Assembly (NCBI GenBank): GCA_034509925.1 | Contig: CM067531.1 | Location: 1,522,501-1,586,500 of the forward strand | Source of the DNA: Hirudinaria manillensis | Taxonomy: Eukaryota > Annelida > Clitellata > Hirudinida > Hirudinidae | Direction: 5' to 3' | DNA length: 64,000 nt | Part shown: in pieces, positions 47,941 through 58,814 of the stretch | Layout: each line of letters starts with the position of its first letter | Numbering within the stretch: the first letter of the stretch is position 1 | Notes under the pieces: generated by a model | Databases searched by the model: none | Seen by the model: the letters and a program-made list of their open reading frames with translations, nothing else | What the model was told of the DNA's origin: nothing | Program-made: the position numbers and the translations under genes

Positions 47941-49569
47941 ATGAAGAAACAATACAAAACTGTCGTTATTTTGTTCTTTATACATATTTGTATCACAACA
48001 AATGGATTGTACACGTGATGTAGTCCTTACGAAACATTCTGCTTATTCTCTCAAGGAAATGAAGTTAAGGTGTCCAAGTTATCGGAAACTCAATTGAAAT
48101 GCAGTGAAATTAAAAGCGACAGTTGGCCTGTTGAATTAGGTGATGAGAGAGTTAAAGAGGTTTTTATTGAATTCATTAACAACCATTCCATCTCCAATGT
48201 CATTCTCAACGCTTTCAATCGAAATGGAAACTGGTATTGGAAGACAAGCAACACCAGTGAGTTAAAAATGATTTAGTAACATTACAATTGAACTTCATTT
48301 ATTTTTCGATTTAATCACGTATTACAAAAGAATACACTTTTTAATAATCTTGTTGTTTTTTAAAAATTATTTTTATTATTTTGCGACGATTCTAAAAGAC
48401 ACAACAAATAATTTTTTCCATTTATGTTTTGAATAGCTGTATCAGAAAACTTTGGCTTTCGATTGAACGAAAATATATTGTTTTATAACAACTCTGAGCA
48501 CCAATCCGTTTATTCGGCTGTCTGCATGACATGTAAGTTCGTCATTTGGATCATTTGTATTCCTTTGCATTTGTGTTGCACTTAAATCGTTATGACCTTA
48601 TTTAGTTATGACCTTCGTTATCGCTAAGATAATGGATAACAGTAACTCAGATTCTTTCAGAATACTCGTAAATGTAATTGTAACTTATGCTATTTGTTGC
48701 GTTACATTAAGACTTTCGAAGTATTTAAATTATATCAGGTATCTTATAAATTACATTATTATTATGTCGTTTAATAAGTAACTTTATTTGGATTAACGAA
48801 TGATGTGGAATATATTAGATACAAATAAATTTAAATTCAGTTAAGCATTCCTATTAATTTAAATAGTAACAATTATTTATTTTACTTCCGCTAAACAGAT
48901 TGTGATGCTAGCTGGACAGACTTCAAAGAAAGTAAGATAACCAATACATTTGCTCATCATTTTCCCAACATTAAAACTCTTGATGAATGTAAAAAACATT
49001 GCGAGGCCAACAAGAACTGTTCATCAATTGATTGGGCGAATGCATTTCAATGGCATGGCTGTTGGATTCATGATTTTCCATATGATGCCTCGAAGATGGA
49101 ACCAGCAATTAACGTTTCTCATCATGTTATTAATCGATCAACAAAATCAGTTGATAGGTGTATTTATGAAGGTAAATTGATTGCAGGAGAAAAGCAATTT
49201 GTAGGTATTTATTTGTGGTCCATATTTATTAAAAATGTTTTTTTTAAATATTTCAAATAGATCCCCTAATAGGAAGAAATTGGTTGGAATCTATTTTCAT
49301 AGGTGTACAAAATTCTTTCTTTGCATAATAAAAATTACAAATAAATTATGATAAACAAATAAAGGATGACATTAATCGCGTCGAATATAATATAATATAA
49401 TATATAATTTTTTTATTTCAGGCCTGAATTTTATTCCACATTTGGTTGCAATTATAGTCATCCTCATCCTGGTACCATTCGTTGCTATTGTAATCTTTTG
49501 CCTGGTGTTAGTTGTTGTTACCCTGGATTTAGGACATTAGATAATAAGTATATTGCCATTGCTTTATAC

Positions 49570-49790
49570 TGTTGTAACCCGGGGTCTGATGAATTAATTA
49601 ACGTAAGGATATCTTTATTGTATTTAACTAATGGCAAATACGGCTGGACGATTTGGTCGATTGCTTGTCCCGACGGAACTGCCTAATGACTCGAATCGCT
49701 AGATACGACTTCGAAATAAAAGATTCTGAATATTAACTAAACTTAATTAATTAATTATTTAATTAATTAATTAATGTCAGGGATCCAACA
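49570..49790 (-). repeat. 3' LTR of the Ty3/gypsy element
   Basis: 221 bp, identical to 54832-55052. It contains a long TTAATTAA stretch near one end. Confidence 0.93.
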
Positions 49791-49792
49791 TT

Positions 49793-49805
49793 ACCCCCTC
49801 CTTAA
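49793..49805 (-). promoter_or_regulatory. Polypurine tract of the Ty3/gypsy element
   Basis: On the minus strand AAGGAGGGGG sits just inside the 3' LTR, the plus-strand primer position. The same tract is present at 34238-34248 in the related element. Confidence 0.8.
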
Positions 49806-52800
49806 ATCTGTTCGTCCCGAACAGGCTGTTCTGTTTCTCCGTGATATTTTGCTAATCGATTGCTGTGGACCACTTTCATTCTAGTCCTTGCTGACTTCTG
49901 TATGCGGTATACCACGTCGTTTATTTTCTTTATGATTCGGTATGGTCCTTCCCAATCTTTTTGTAACTTTGGCGACTTCCCTTTTCTTCGTTGGGGGTTG
50001 TATAGCCAGACTAGTTCATCTTCTTTAAAACTTACATCATTGGCTTGCCTATCGTATCTCGCTTTGGCTTGATCGCTATTAACACTTATATTTTTCCGGG
50101 CAACCTGATGTGTGTCGGCAAGTGTATTTCTTAGGCTTGAAACGTAGTCACATGCCGACTTAGGTTCTTCTGCTCTTCCGAACATCATATCGGCAGGAAG
50201 ACGAATCTCCCTCCCGAATGTCATTTTCGATGGACTGATTCCTGTCGTTTTATGCACGGCTGTCCGGTAGGCCATAAGGAAAAGTGGTAGGTATCTGTCC
50301 CAGTCATCTTGCTGTTCACTTACCATTTTTGACAAATACTGTTCCATGGTCCTATTAAATCTCTCGACCATACCGTCCGATTGCGGATGTAATGCAGTGG
50401 TTCTTGTCTTATGGATTCCAAGGTTTTCGCATAGCTCTTGAAATATTTTCGACTCGAAATTCCTTCCTTGGTCTGAATGTAACTCTAATGGCACCCCGAA
50501 TCGACTAATCCAATTATTTACGAGAGCATCAGCTACATTTTCCGCCTCCTGGTTTGGCAGTGCAAACGCTTCAGTCCATTTGGTGAAGTAATCGCTGATC
50601 ACTAAAATGTACCGATTTCCCTTCTTTGATGCAGGGAATGGTCCGGCAATATCCAAAGCTATTCTTTCAAAAGGTACTCCCACATTATAAGGTTGCATTA
50701 GACCTTTAGTCTTCTTTTGAGGTCCTTTACTGGTTGCGCAATTATTGCAATTCCTACACCACTCCTCAACGTCTTGTTTGTAGTGCAACCAGTAAAACCT
50801 CTCCCTCACCTTCCTGATGGTTTTATTCACTCCCAGGTGTCCACCTGAGGTTCCGTTATGGAATTCTTGTAACACCTCAGAGACGCAAGATCTCGGAAGT
50901 ACTATTTGAAGGTGATAGTCGGTGCCATCCTCTGTTTCCCACTTCCTATGTAGGAGTCCATTACTAATTCTCAAGGAATCCCACTGTGCCCAATAGGACT
51001 TAGTAACTTCTCCGTGCTCCGCTATCTGTTGCCAATCTGGTTTCACCCCGGCCTCCATCCACTGTAGTATGGGTGCAAGTGCTTCGTCTCTTAATTGTAG
51101 ATCTCGTAACCCGCTTTCCGTCCAGGGTTCGGGAGCCGTGATACGAATTTGTCGACATTCTTCGGTTTCCTGTTTTTTCTCTGCGTTGTTGCAGTGTCTG
51201 CAGTTAAGTGGACAAGGACGTCGTGATAGCGCATCAGCGTTGTTGTGTATTTGACCTCTCCTGTGTTCAATATTGAACTGAAAACCCTGTAGTTTTTCAA
51301 TCCACCTCGCCATCTGACCTTCTGGGTTTTTAAAGTTTAGCAGCCACCTCAGGGAGGCGTGATCCGTTCTTAGCAAAAACGGCTGGCCCAAAAGATATTT
51401 CTGGAAATGTTTCATGGATTCTACTGCTGCTAATAATTCTCTCCGGGTCACGCAATAGTTCCTTTCCGCTTTAGACAGTGAGCGGCTATAAAATGCTAGA
51501 ACTTTTTCTTCATTTTCAACTTGCTGGGAAAGAACTGCTCCGATTCCACAGTTACTGGCATCTGTATCGAGGATAAAAGGTAATCTGGGAATAGGATATG
51601 CCAGGATCGGTGCCGTTGTCATAGCCTCTTTCAGATTATCAAATGCTTTTTCACAGCTGTCGTTCCAGATAAATGGTTTGCCTTTTACAGTAAGCTCATG
51701 AAGGCTTTTTGCGATGTTTGAAAAGTTGGCAATAAATCGTCTGTAATAGGTACAAAGTCCTAAGAAGCTTTGAAGTTCCTGGATATTTTTGGGTACAGGC
51801 CAATTTTTTACTACCTCGACTTTATCTGGATCTGTACTAACACCTTCAGAAGACACGATATGGCCAAGGTATTTGACTTCTTTTTTAAAGAGTGAGCATT
51901 TCTTTGGACTCAGTTTCATGCCTGCCTCTCTAATCCTACTAAATACTTCTCGGAGGTTGTCTAAATGTTCTCCAAATGTTTTTCCGACAACAATTATGTC
52001 ATCCAAATATACTAGGCATACTTTCCAATTGAGTCCCCTTAGTATATGTTCCATTAATCTTTCAAACGTCGCTGGGGCATTGCATAGCCCGAACGGCATG
52101 ACAGTGAATTGCCATAATCCTTCACCTGTCGAGAAGGCCGTTTTTTCTCTATCGTCAGGATGTAACTCCACCTGCCAGTAACCACTTTTGAGATCTAACG
52201 TGGAAAAAATTTTTGATCCCGAGAGAGTGTCTAAAGTATCATCGATTCTAGGTAAGGGGTAGCTGTCCTTAAGTGTCATTTCGTTCAGCTTTCTATAGTC
52301 GACACAAAAACGAAGTGATCCATCTTTCTTTTTAACGAGTACCACTGGTGAGCTCCAGGGGCTATTTGACGGTTCAATAACCCCTTGGTCTTGCATTTCT
52401 TTTATCATTTCCTTGGCGTTTGCTCTTGTAGCTAACGGAAGTGGACGGGGGTTTTGTCGAATGGGTTTAGCACCGGCCGTATTTATTTGATGTTGCACGA
52501 GGTTAGTCCTACCCAAAGGGCTGTCTTGTTCAGCCATTATATCCTGAAATTCGCTAAGCAGCTTTTCCGCTTGTTGATAATCTTCTTTTTGTAGGGTTTT
52601 GTTTAAATCTTTCAGGAGATTGTCCACCAATGGTTTAGGCATGGCATCCCTTTTTATATGCTTATTTCCACTTCCATCTAATGTTAATATGTGTTCTAGG
52701 TTCCTGCAAAGTGCAATAGGTGTTCCTGCTTTGATCTGTTGTTCCTGGTCAGATAGATTCATTACCCTCAGTGGAACTCTGCCGGTGTTTAGCTTGACTA

Positions 52801-54751
52801 GTGCTCGTCCTATTAGTAGTCCTTGGCCAATGCCCGATTGATCTTCGACTGTTCCTATACCAAATTTTGTGTGGTCGCCCTCTAGCCCACCCCAAATTAA
52901 ACTTTCCGACTGTGCTGGGATGGTCTCGTCCTGCAATACTTTTACAAATGTGTCTTTAATTTCTGTACCCCCGTAATTTAAAGGAATCTCCATCGTCCCT
53001 TGTTGAAGGGTACCGCCCTTCATGTCAATGGAAATTCCATAGCGTCGCATGAAATCCAATCCCAGTATACATTCATCTGTTATATTGGCTATCATAAATT
53101 CCTGTTCGAATGACTTGCCTCCTAAATCCACTGTAATAGTTGTGGTTCCTTGAACTGGCACTAATTCTCCGGTGGCTGTTTTTAGCTTGTAGTTGTTGGT
53201 CGTTACTTTACTGTTTCCTGCCAACTTTGGTTGGACAATAGATGTAGATGCCCCTGTGTCTATTACAAGATTATATTCCTTCCCTCCAATTTTTCCTTTA
53301 ACCTCTAGTGATGATCCTTTTCCCAATGCCGTAACGTGAAAGACGAGTGGGGCATTTCGAGTTTGCTGAAACGATCTTTGCCCCTTAAAATCAGAAGCTT
53401 CAGGTTTTTCTGATTTATAGGGCTCTCTCCAGTACTGCTGTTTTTTGGAGAAGGTCGTTCTACATTCTCGGGCTAAATGGCCTGGCTTGTTACACCTGAA
53501 GCACCTTGGTCTTCTATCTATTTCCTGGAATCTTAAGTTTCTTGGGGGCTTGCTGAAGTCATTGATTTGTCGGGCTATTTTTTTAATCATCTCTCTGTCT
53601 TTGTCATTATCTTTATCTTTCTCCTTGCCTCTGTTTTCCTGAGCTTCAATTTTCTTTACATTCAAGCTTTTTTGGATTGAGGCTCTTGCCGCTTCCATGG
53701 AGATTGCAAACGCCAATGCTTCATGGCTGGCCTTTATTCCATGAATTTTTAGTGCCATTTTGGTTTCCGCATCCCTTATCCCATCAACGAAGGCGTCAGT
53801 TATAATGTTTTCAATGAAATCCGTTGACTGTCCTGGATGGGCTAAGTATGCGAGCCTTCTGACGTCAGCTTCTAATTCTTGGAGCGATTCGCCCTGTTTT
53901 TGCGTACGGTTTTTTAATTCGTTTTTATGTACTTCCAGCATGTGGCCATTCCCAAATCTTCTTTCCATTGCTTCTGCTATTTCTGAATAGGCTTTACAGT
54001 GGAGCATTGTTTGCAAAAGCTCGGCTGCCCTTCCTCGCAGTACCATTATCAGTTCTGTTGCTTTTTCCTCTTCGGTCCACTTGTTACGTTTAGCGGCAGT
54101 TTCAAACTGATGTCTGAACACTGCCCATGGCCCTTGTCCGTCGAATAATGGTGGTCTTGTCGTTTTCTCTCTTCCATATGTCTCTGTTTTCGATTCATTG
54201 TATTTTTTAAACTTCTCTATTTCCCTCCTCTGCTCTTCTTTTAGTGCATCTAATTCTGCTTTAACCTTTCTCAGGTCGGCCATCTCCTTGGATGATCTGA
54301 GGTTGGCTACGTCCGTTTTTACCTCTTCCATGGATGTCTGGAATTTGGCTGCATCAGTTCTTACCTCTTCCCGCAGAACATCCATGGATGTCTGGAATTT
54401 GGCTACGTCTGTCTTTACCTGCTCCCGTAAAACATCCATGGCTACCTGGAAGTTGGCTATATCGGATCTCATATCCGACCGCAAATCATTAATGTCGCAT
54501 TTCATATCTGACCGCAAAGCATTATTGTCGCATTTCATATCTGACCGCAAAGTATCAATGCTGCAAATCATGGCTTCCCAATCTTTTTGAACCCCAAATT
54601 CATACTCCGACGGATCGTGATTATTTTCCAAAAGCCATTCCTCGAGCCGTCCTTGTAGTTCGGCTTTTAGGCCAGTTGCATCCAGGCCTCGATTCCTTAG
54701 TTCTCGTCTCAAATTGGGGACGCGCAAATCTTCCAGTATCTTAGGTCCCAT
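49802..54751 (-). CDS. gag-pol: Ty3/gypsy gag-pol polyprotein, 1649 residues, uninterrupted
   Basis: Domains in order: SAP-like DNA-binding fold (about 8-42, LRRELRNRGLDATGLKAEL); iterated coiled coil with SDM-x-x-D and FQ-x-x-MD-x-L repeats (about 60-165); capsid-like region (200-370); CCHC knuckle CFRCNKPGHLAREC (about 415-428); aspartic protease DTGAST (about 497); reverse transcriptase with FCVDYRKLN and YLDDIIVV (about 914); RNase H with DTDAS (about 1060); integrase zinc domain (His-His-Cys-Cys, about 1297-1340); DDE core with DIAGPF (about 1364), HSDQG (about 1426) and VERF (about 1461), the last two acidic residues 35 apart; GPY/F-like end WEGPYRIIKK. The order PR-RT-RH-IN defines Ty3/gypsy. 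Gag and pol share one frame with no shift. No envelope. All catalytic residues are present. Confidence 0.95.
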   Translation of the reverse strand: MGPKILEDLRVPNLRRELRNRGLDATGLKAELQGRLEEWLLENNHDPSEYEFGVQKDWEAMICSIDTLRSDMKCDNNALRSDMKCDINDLRSDMRSDIANFQVAMDVLREQVKTDVAKFQTSMDVLREEVRTDAAKFQTSMEEVKTDVANLRSSKEMADLRKVKAELDALKEEQRREIEKFKKYNESKTETYGREKTTRPPLFDGQGPWAVFRHQFETAAKRNKWTEEEKATELIMVLRGRAAELLQTMLHCKAYSEIAEAMERRFGNGHMLEVHKNELKNRTQKQGESLQELEADVRRLAYLAHPGQSTDFIENIITDAFVDGIRDAETKMALKIHGIKASHEALAFAISMEAARASIQKSLNVKKIEAQENRGKEKDKDNDKDREMIKKIARQINDFSKPPRNLRFQEIDRRPRCFRCNKPGHLARECRTTFSKKQQYWREPYKSEKPEASDFKGQRSFQQTRNAPLVFHVTALGKGSSLEVKGKIGGKEYNLVIDTGASTSIVQPKLAGNSKVTTNNYKLKTATGELVPVQGTTTITVDLGGKSFEQEFMIANITDECILGLDFMRRYGISIDMKGGTLQQGTMEIPLNYGGTEIKDTFVKVLQDETIPAQSESLIWGGLEGDHTKFGIGTVEDQSGIGQGLLIGRALVKLNTGRVPLRVMNLSDQEQQIKAGTPIALCRNLEHILTLDGSGNKHIKRDAMPKPLVDNLLKDLNKTLQKEDYQQAEKLLSEFQDIMAEQDSPLGRTNLVQHQINTAGAKPIRQNPRPLPLATRANAKEMIKEMQDQGVIEPSNSPWSSPVVLVKKKDGSLRFCVDYRKLNEMTLKDSYPLPRIDDTLDTLSGSKIFSTLDLKSGYWQVELHPDDREKTAFSTGEGLWQFTVMPFGLCNAPATFERLMEHILRGLNWKVCLVYLDDIIVVGKTFGEHLDNLREVFSRIREAGMKLSPKKCSLFKKEVKYLGHIVSSEGVSTDPDKVEVVKNWPVPKNIQELQSFLGLCTYYRRFIANFSNIAKSLHELTVKGKPFIWNDSCEKAFDNLKEAMTTAPILAYPIPRLPFILDTDASNCGIGAVLSQQVENEEKVLAFYSRSLSKAERNYCVTRRELLAAVESMKHFQKYLLGQPFLLRTDHASLRWLLNFKNPEGQMARWIEKLQGFQFNIEHRRGQIHNNADALSRRPCPLNCRHCNNAEKKQETEECRQIRITAPEPWTESGLRDLQLRDEALAPILQWMEAGVKPDWQQIAEHGEVTKSYWAQWDSLRISNGLLHRKWETEDGTDYHLQIVLPRSCVSEVLQEFHNGTSGGHLGVNKTIRKVRERFYWLHYKQDVEEWCRNCNNCATSKGPQKKTKGLMQPYNVGVPFERIALDIAGPFPASKKGNRYILVISDYFTKWTEAFALPNQEAENVADALVNNWISRFGVPLELHSDQGRNFESKIFQELCENLGIHKTRTTALHPQSDGMVERFNRTMEQYLSKMVSEQQDDWDRYLPLFLMAYRTAVHKTTGISPSKMTFGREIRLPADMMFGRAEEPKSACDYVSSLRNTLADTHQVARKNISVNSDQAKARYDRQANDVSFKEDELVWLYNPQRRKGKSPKLQKDWEGPYRIIKKINDVVYRIQKSARTRMKVVHSNRLAKYHGETEQPVRDEQI

Positions 54752-54812
54752 TTCTGTCGTTTAAAACTCGCTGTTTTACCTCTAGTGAATCGATATCCCT
54801 TTACGACGTTAA

Positions 54813-54830
54813 ATCCCACTCCTGACACCA
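54813..54830 (-). promoter_or_regulatory. tRNA-Leu primer-binding site of the Ty3/gypsy element
   Basis: Plus-strand ATCCCACTCCTGACACCA next to the 5' LTR matches the 3' end of animal tRNA-Leu (acceptor stem TCCTGAC plus ACCA), so its complement is the minus-strand primer site. The related element has TCTTGACACCA at 35421-35431. Confidence 0.75.
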
Positions 54831-54831
54831 A

Positions 54832-55052
54832 TGTTGTAACCCGGGGTCTGATGAATTAATTAACGTAAGGATATCTTTATTGTATTTAACTAATGGCAAA
54901 TACGGCTGGACGATTTGGTCGATTGCTTGTCCCGACGGAACTGCCTAATGACTCGAATCGCTAGATACGACTTCGAAATAAAAGATTCTGAATATTAACT
55001 AAACTTAATTAATTAATTATTTAATTAATTAATTAATGTCAGGGATCCAACA
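54832..55052 (-). repeat. 5' LTR of the Ty3/gypsy element
   Basis: 221 bp, identical to 49570-49790; should carry the element's promoter. Confidence 0.93.
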
Positions 55053-55393
55053 ATACATTATATTGCAGTTAACTATGTTTATCAGATATTATCATCTTTC
55101 AAATGTACCATGTTAAATTGTTAAGACAAAGCAGTTCTTCAGTATTGATGGAAACTACAATTAAAAATAAAATTAAGCGCCAAATTTTTCTTTGTGACAG
55201 GAAGCCAGCAAGGGAACCACATGGACATTTATGTTCCACAGGAAGCGGCTGGTACGCCGAACTCAGACTAAATGACTTAAATCCGAGACAAACTTACACA
55301 TGTTTGGAGGAAGAGGTTAATGAATTAAGTCTCAGAGATCAAAGCTCAATGGAACAACTACACTCCAAGATTAACGCTACCAATAAACTTTGA

Positions 55394-56382
55394 ATATGTG
55401 TCCTGAAATTCTCAGAGGACCAGTTACTCAGAATTGCATGATTAATTATGTAGATACCACAAGCATTATGAAATTGTGAAAATAAACATATTTGAAAATG
55501 TGTGCTAAATTTCTTTATTTTCAAATTAATCAGATTGAGCCACGGCAAGGCGCGGGCGGGCTCGGCTAGTATGATATAAATAAAAATATCATTTTCGAGA
55601 CTATGGATAATAGGGGGGAGTGAAAAAATTGTTTAGTAAGTCTAATTCTTTAATCTAATTCGATTAAAAGTTGTGACTGCCATCACAGAATATGAAAAAA
55701 AAAAACTATCTATGCTTATGTCTTCTACTCTCTACTGGACAATTTAAAAACGCCCAGTTTTTCTTAGAATATCGAAATATCCATGCTCTTTGATAGAAAG
55801 CAATACAATAAAGAAATTTGGAAGATTACATTTCTTTTTCGAATTAATTACTTAAGAATTGATGTTAAATAATGAAAAGCTAAAGAACAATCGAGGATGT
55901 GACAGAAAAGACCTTTCATTTGTGTGAAAGGGTTAATTAACGTAATAGTTAATTAATCTAATTAACAGTTATTTAATAACTATAATTTTTTAACATAATT
56001 AATAGTTATTTAATAACTACAATTTTCGCACAGTGCAAATAGTTTTTATACAATTTTCGAGAAATATGAAAGTGAAACTAAGGACGGCCAAATAAGTTGA
56101 GGAAATTCAAAGAAAGTATCAACTGGACTTGCTTGAAGGTAAGCCTTTCGGTGTCAAAATGCTATTTCGCGTAAATTATGCCTATTTTTTAGTTCGTGTT
56201 CGTTGGCTTGAATTTGAATAACCTCTTTAATTTTACCAACCAAAGTTAATTTTCAGCATTTCTCCAGTATGTTTATGTTTCGGCATAATTAAAACTGAAA
56301 GTTAGTGGAATTGAAATAAAGTCACTGAGCAGATGTAGATGATATTGTCGTCTGCCCAGCTCTGAATTGTATTTCTCAAGAA
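55394..56382. other. Spacer upstream of copy H
   Basis: Contains the upstream block shared with 47150-47420 and 60470-60840 (GAAATTCAAAGAAAGTAT, CTGAATTGTATTTCTCAAGAAATGA at the gene start is shared by G, H and I). No other gene. Confidence 0.55.
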
Positions 56383-58814
56383 ATGAAGAAACAATACAAA
56401 TCTGCCGCTATTTTGTTCTTTATGCATATTTGTTTCACAACAAATGGATTATACACGTGGTGTAGCCTTCACGAAACATTCTGCTTATTCTCTCAAGGAA
56501 ATGAAGTTAAGGTGCCCAATTTATCGGAAGCTCAATTGAAATGCAGTGAAATTAAAAACGACAGTTGGCCTGTTGAATTAGGAGATGAGAGAGTTAAAGA
56601 GGTTTTTATTGAATTCATTAACAACCATTCCATCTCCAATGTCATTCTCAACGCCTTAAATCGAAATGGAACCTGGTATTGGAAGACAAGCACAACCAGT
56701 GGGTCAATTCTTAAAAAATGATTTAGTAACTTTCGAGGTGGTTTACATACTTTAAGGAGTCAAAAATCTTCCGAATGTAATTTTCAAGAACATTTTGTTT
56801 AACAATCTTATTGTTTTATTTTTATCACTTCTATAAAGTTAATAAATAAAATCAATTGAATTTTTGTAATTGCTGGAATAGCTGTATCAAAAAACTTTGG
56901 ACTTCGGTCGAACCAAGACATTTTGTTTTATATCAACTATGAGCACCATACCATTTATTCGGTCGTCTGCATGACAAGTCAGTTAGATTTATATTTCATT
57001 GCATGTGTGATGAACTCATTGGCGTTTTAGTAACGTTTTAGTAAATCAATATCTCTCATAATACTTGTAAATATAATTTAACTTATAAATATAATGTATC
57101 TTTATTCTTTCTGGCTTTACATTAAGACTTTTGAATCATTTAAATTACATTTAAATTAAGTTATAGTTAATATGTATAATTAATTATGTGATAAGTAACT
57201 TTATTTGAATAAATAATGAATTGTCTGGACTATTGCCGTTAGTAGTTATAATTAAATTTAAATTCAGTTAATTTGTTAAAAATTAATTTAACCATTCAAA
57301 CTTAATTCGTAATTATTCTTTTAATTTCCGCTAAACAGATTGCCATGATAGTTGGACTGACTTCAAAGAAAGTGTAATGACTGATCATTTTGCACAATAT
57401 TTTCAAAACATTAAAACAATTGACGAATGCAAAAAACATTGCGAGGCCAGCATCACTTGCTCATCAATTGACTTTGTGAACACCAAGGAATGGCAAGGCT
57501 GTTGGACTCATGGGTATCCATATGATGCCTCAAAGATGGAGCCAGCAACTGACGTATCTCATCATGTTATTAATAGAACAACAAAATCAGTTGACAGGTG
57601 CATTTGTGAAGGTAAATTAATTGCAAGCAAAATATATTTTTCAATTGTTTATTAAAAATATCCATATTTGCTTTAAAAAATGTTTTTTTTTAAATATTTC
57701 AAATAGATCTCGTAATACGAAGAAATTTGTTTGAAACCGTTTATGAATCTATTTTCACAGGTGAGAAAAATGCTTTCTTTTTCGTAATATAAATTATGAA
57801 TAATTTATGATAAGCGAGTGAAGACTGACCAATAACTACGAAGATTTTAAATATTCAGGAATAATTACATAAACCTTTTTAAATACCCCACAGTTACTTA
57901 ATGTTGCCGTATCGATACCTGTGTTCTTCTCTTTGTGAAATTAAATAAATAATTAATGTTGTTCAATTTTAATGGCTATTTTAATTAATATGACAATATA
58001 CTATTTTATTATTTCAAATAATAATATAACAACTAATATTATTGTTAAAATAATTTTATGCAATATACTATTTTAAATTTAATTATTTTATTAATACAAA
58101 TAATAATATAATTAATGATTATTATTATTGTTAAAGTAATTTTATTTTATAATATACACATAATATTACATTATTTTTGTTAAAAGTTAAATGATGGTTT
58201 CACAAAACCTTTTGCAGATCTGAAGATTATCCCAGCTTTGGTTGCAATTACAGTCATCCTCATCCTGGTACCATTCGTTGCCATTGTAATCCTTTGCCTG
58301 GTGTTAGTTGTTGTAACCCTGGATTTAGGACATTAGATAATCTATATGCTGCCATTGTTTTTCGTATTACATTAAAGTTAATTACGTTTTTCTGCTACAA
58401 TTATTATCCTTTAAATGTTAAATTGAAATGTTAAGCCATAACAGTTCTTGAGTGTTTAGTTCTTCGTAGAAACTACAATTAAAAAAATTAAAAGCCAAAT
58501 TTTTCCTTTGTAACAGGAAGCTAGCACGTTGTTTTCGCCCCAGAAATGATGAAGAAACTTCTCAAGACATTAGGAGTTCCGACACGGACAGGGAATTAAA
58601 TCCAAGTGAACCACACGGACATTTGAATCCTACTGGAGAAGACCTTTACACCGAGATCGGACTAAATGACTTAAATCCAAGAGATCCACACAGATATTTG
58701 GATCTAACTGAAGACCAATACGAAGACGTCAATGAATTAAATCCAACGGACCCAATTGAACATCAATACGCCAAGCTTAACGTCAATTATGAACTCACTA
58801 CAGAGCAACTTTGA
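56383..58814 (+). CDS. Receptor-array copy H: intact lectin-like/PAN receptor with four-tyrosine tail
   Basis: Six exons: 56383-56698, 56882-56977, 57339-57611, 57707-57760, 58218-58302 and 58517-58814, giving 373 residues, all GT-AG, phases 1,1,1,1,2. Leader (1-22), lectin-like region (23-137: TWCSLHETFCLFSQGNE, QLKCSEIKNDSWPVELGDER, NGTWYW, TIYSVVCMT), PAN domain (138-228: NCHDSW, ECKKHC, TCSSID, GCWTHG, DRCICEG), stalk, helix IPALVAITVILILVPFVAIV (about 251-273) and a 100-residue tail. The tail carries YTEI, YLDL, YEDV and YAKL, built from two copies of a unit of about 24 residues with the motifs in each pair 12 residues apart, roughly ITAM-like spacing. The lectin-like region lacks WIGL, EPN and QPD, so calcium-dependent sugar binding is not expected. 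Type I membrane protein with predicted SH2-binding tail. Confidence 0.85.

Larger units (their letters stand above)
49570..55052 (-). mobile_element. Intact Ty3/gypsy LTR retrotransposon
   Basis: Two 221-bp LTRs (49570-49790 and 54832-55052) that look identical base for base, TG...CA ends (TGTTG...CAACA), ATAC duplicates at 49566-49569 and 55053-55056, a primer site, a polypurine tract and one uninterrupted polyprotein frame. It is transcribed leftwards, antisense to the receptor gene whose last intron it occupies. Identical LTRs imply a very recent insertion. Confidence 0.95.
47941..55393 (+). pseudogene. Receptor-array copy G: nonsense codon in exon 1, Ty3 element in last intron
   Basis: Full type-2 exon set: 47941-48257, 48437-48532, 48899-49171, 49260-49301, about 49422-49502 (helix, LVAIIVILILVPFVAIVIF) and 55200-55393 (tail with GWYAELRLNDLNPRQ). 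Splice sites and frames are preserved except for one change: TACACGTGA at 48010-48018, where the paralogue at 56449-56457 reads TACACGTGG, turning the conserved Trp before CSPY into a stop. The last intron carries the 5.5-kb Ty3 element in reverse orientation. The tail has lost the tyrosine that copy H has near its end (His instead). Because only one substitution separates it from an open frame, the TGA may be a polymorphic or very recent null allele. Confidence 0.8.

Noticed and set aside
48016..48018. TGA in copy G read as selenocysteine
   Set aside because: The paralogues have TGG (Trp) at this position, not Cys or TGA, and no selenocysteine element is evident.
50000..54600. Plus-strand frames inside the Ty3 element (for example 51789-52181, 54198-54590)
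   Set aside because: Antisense shadows of the polyprotein.
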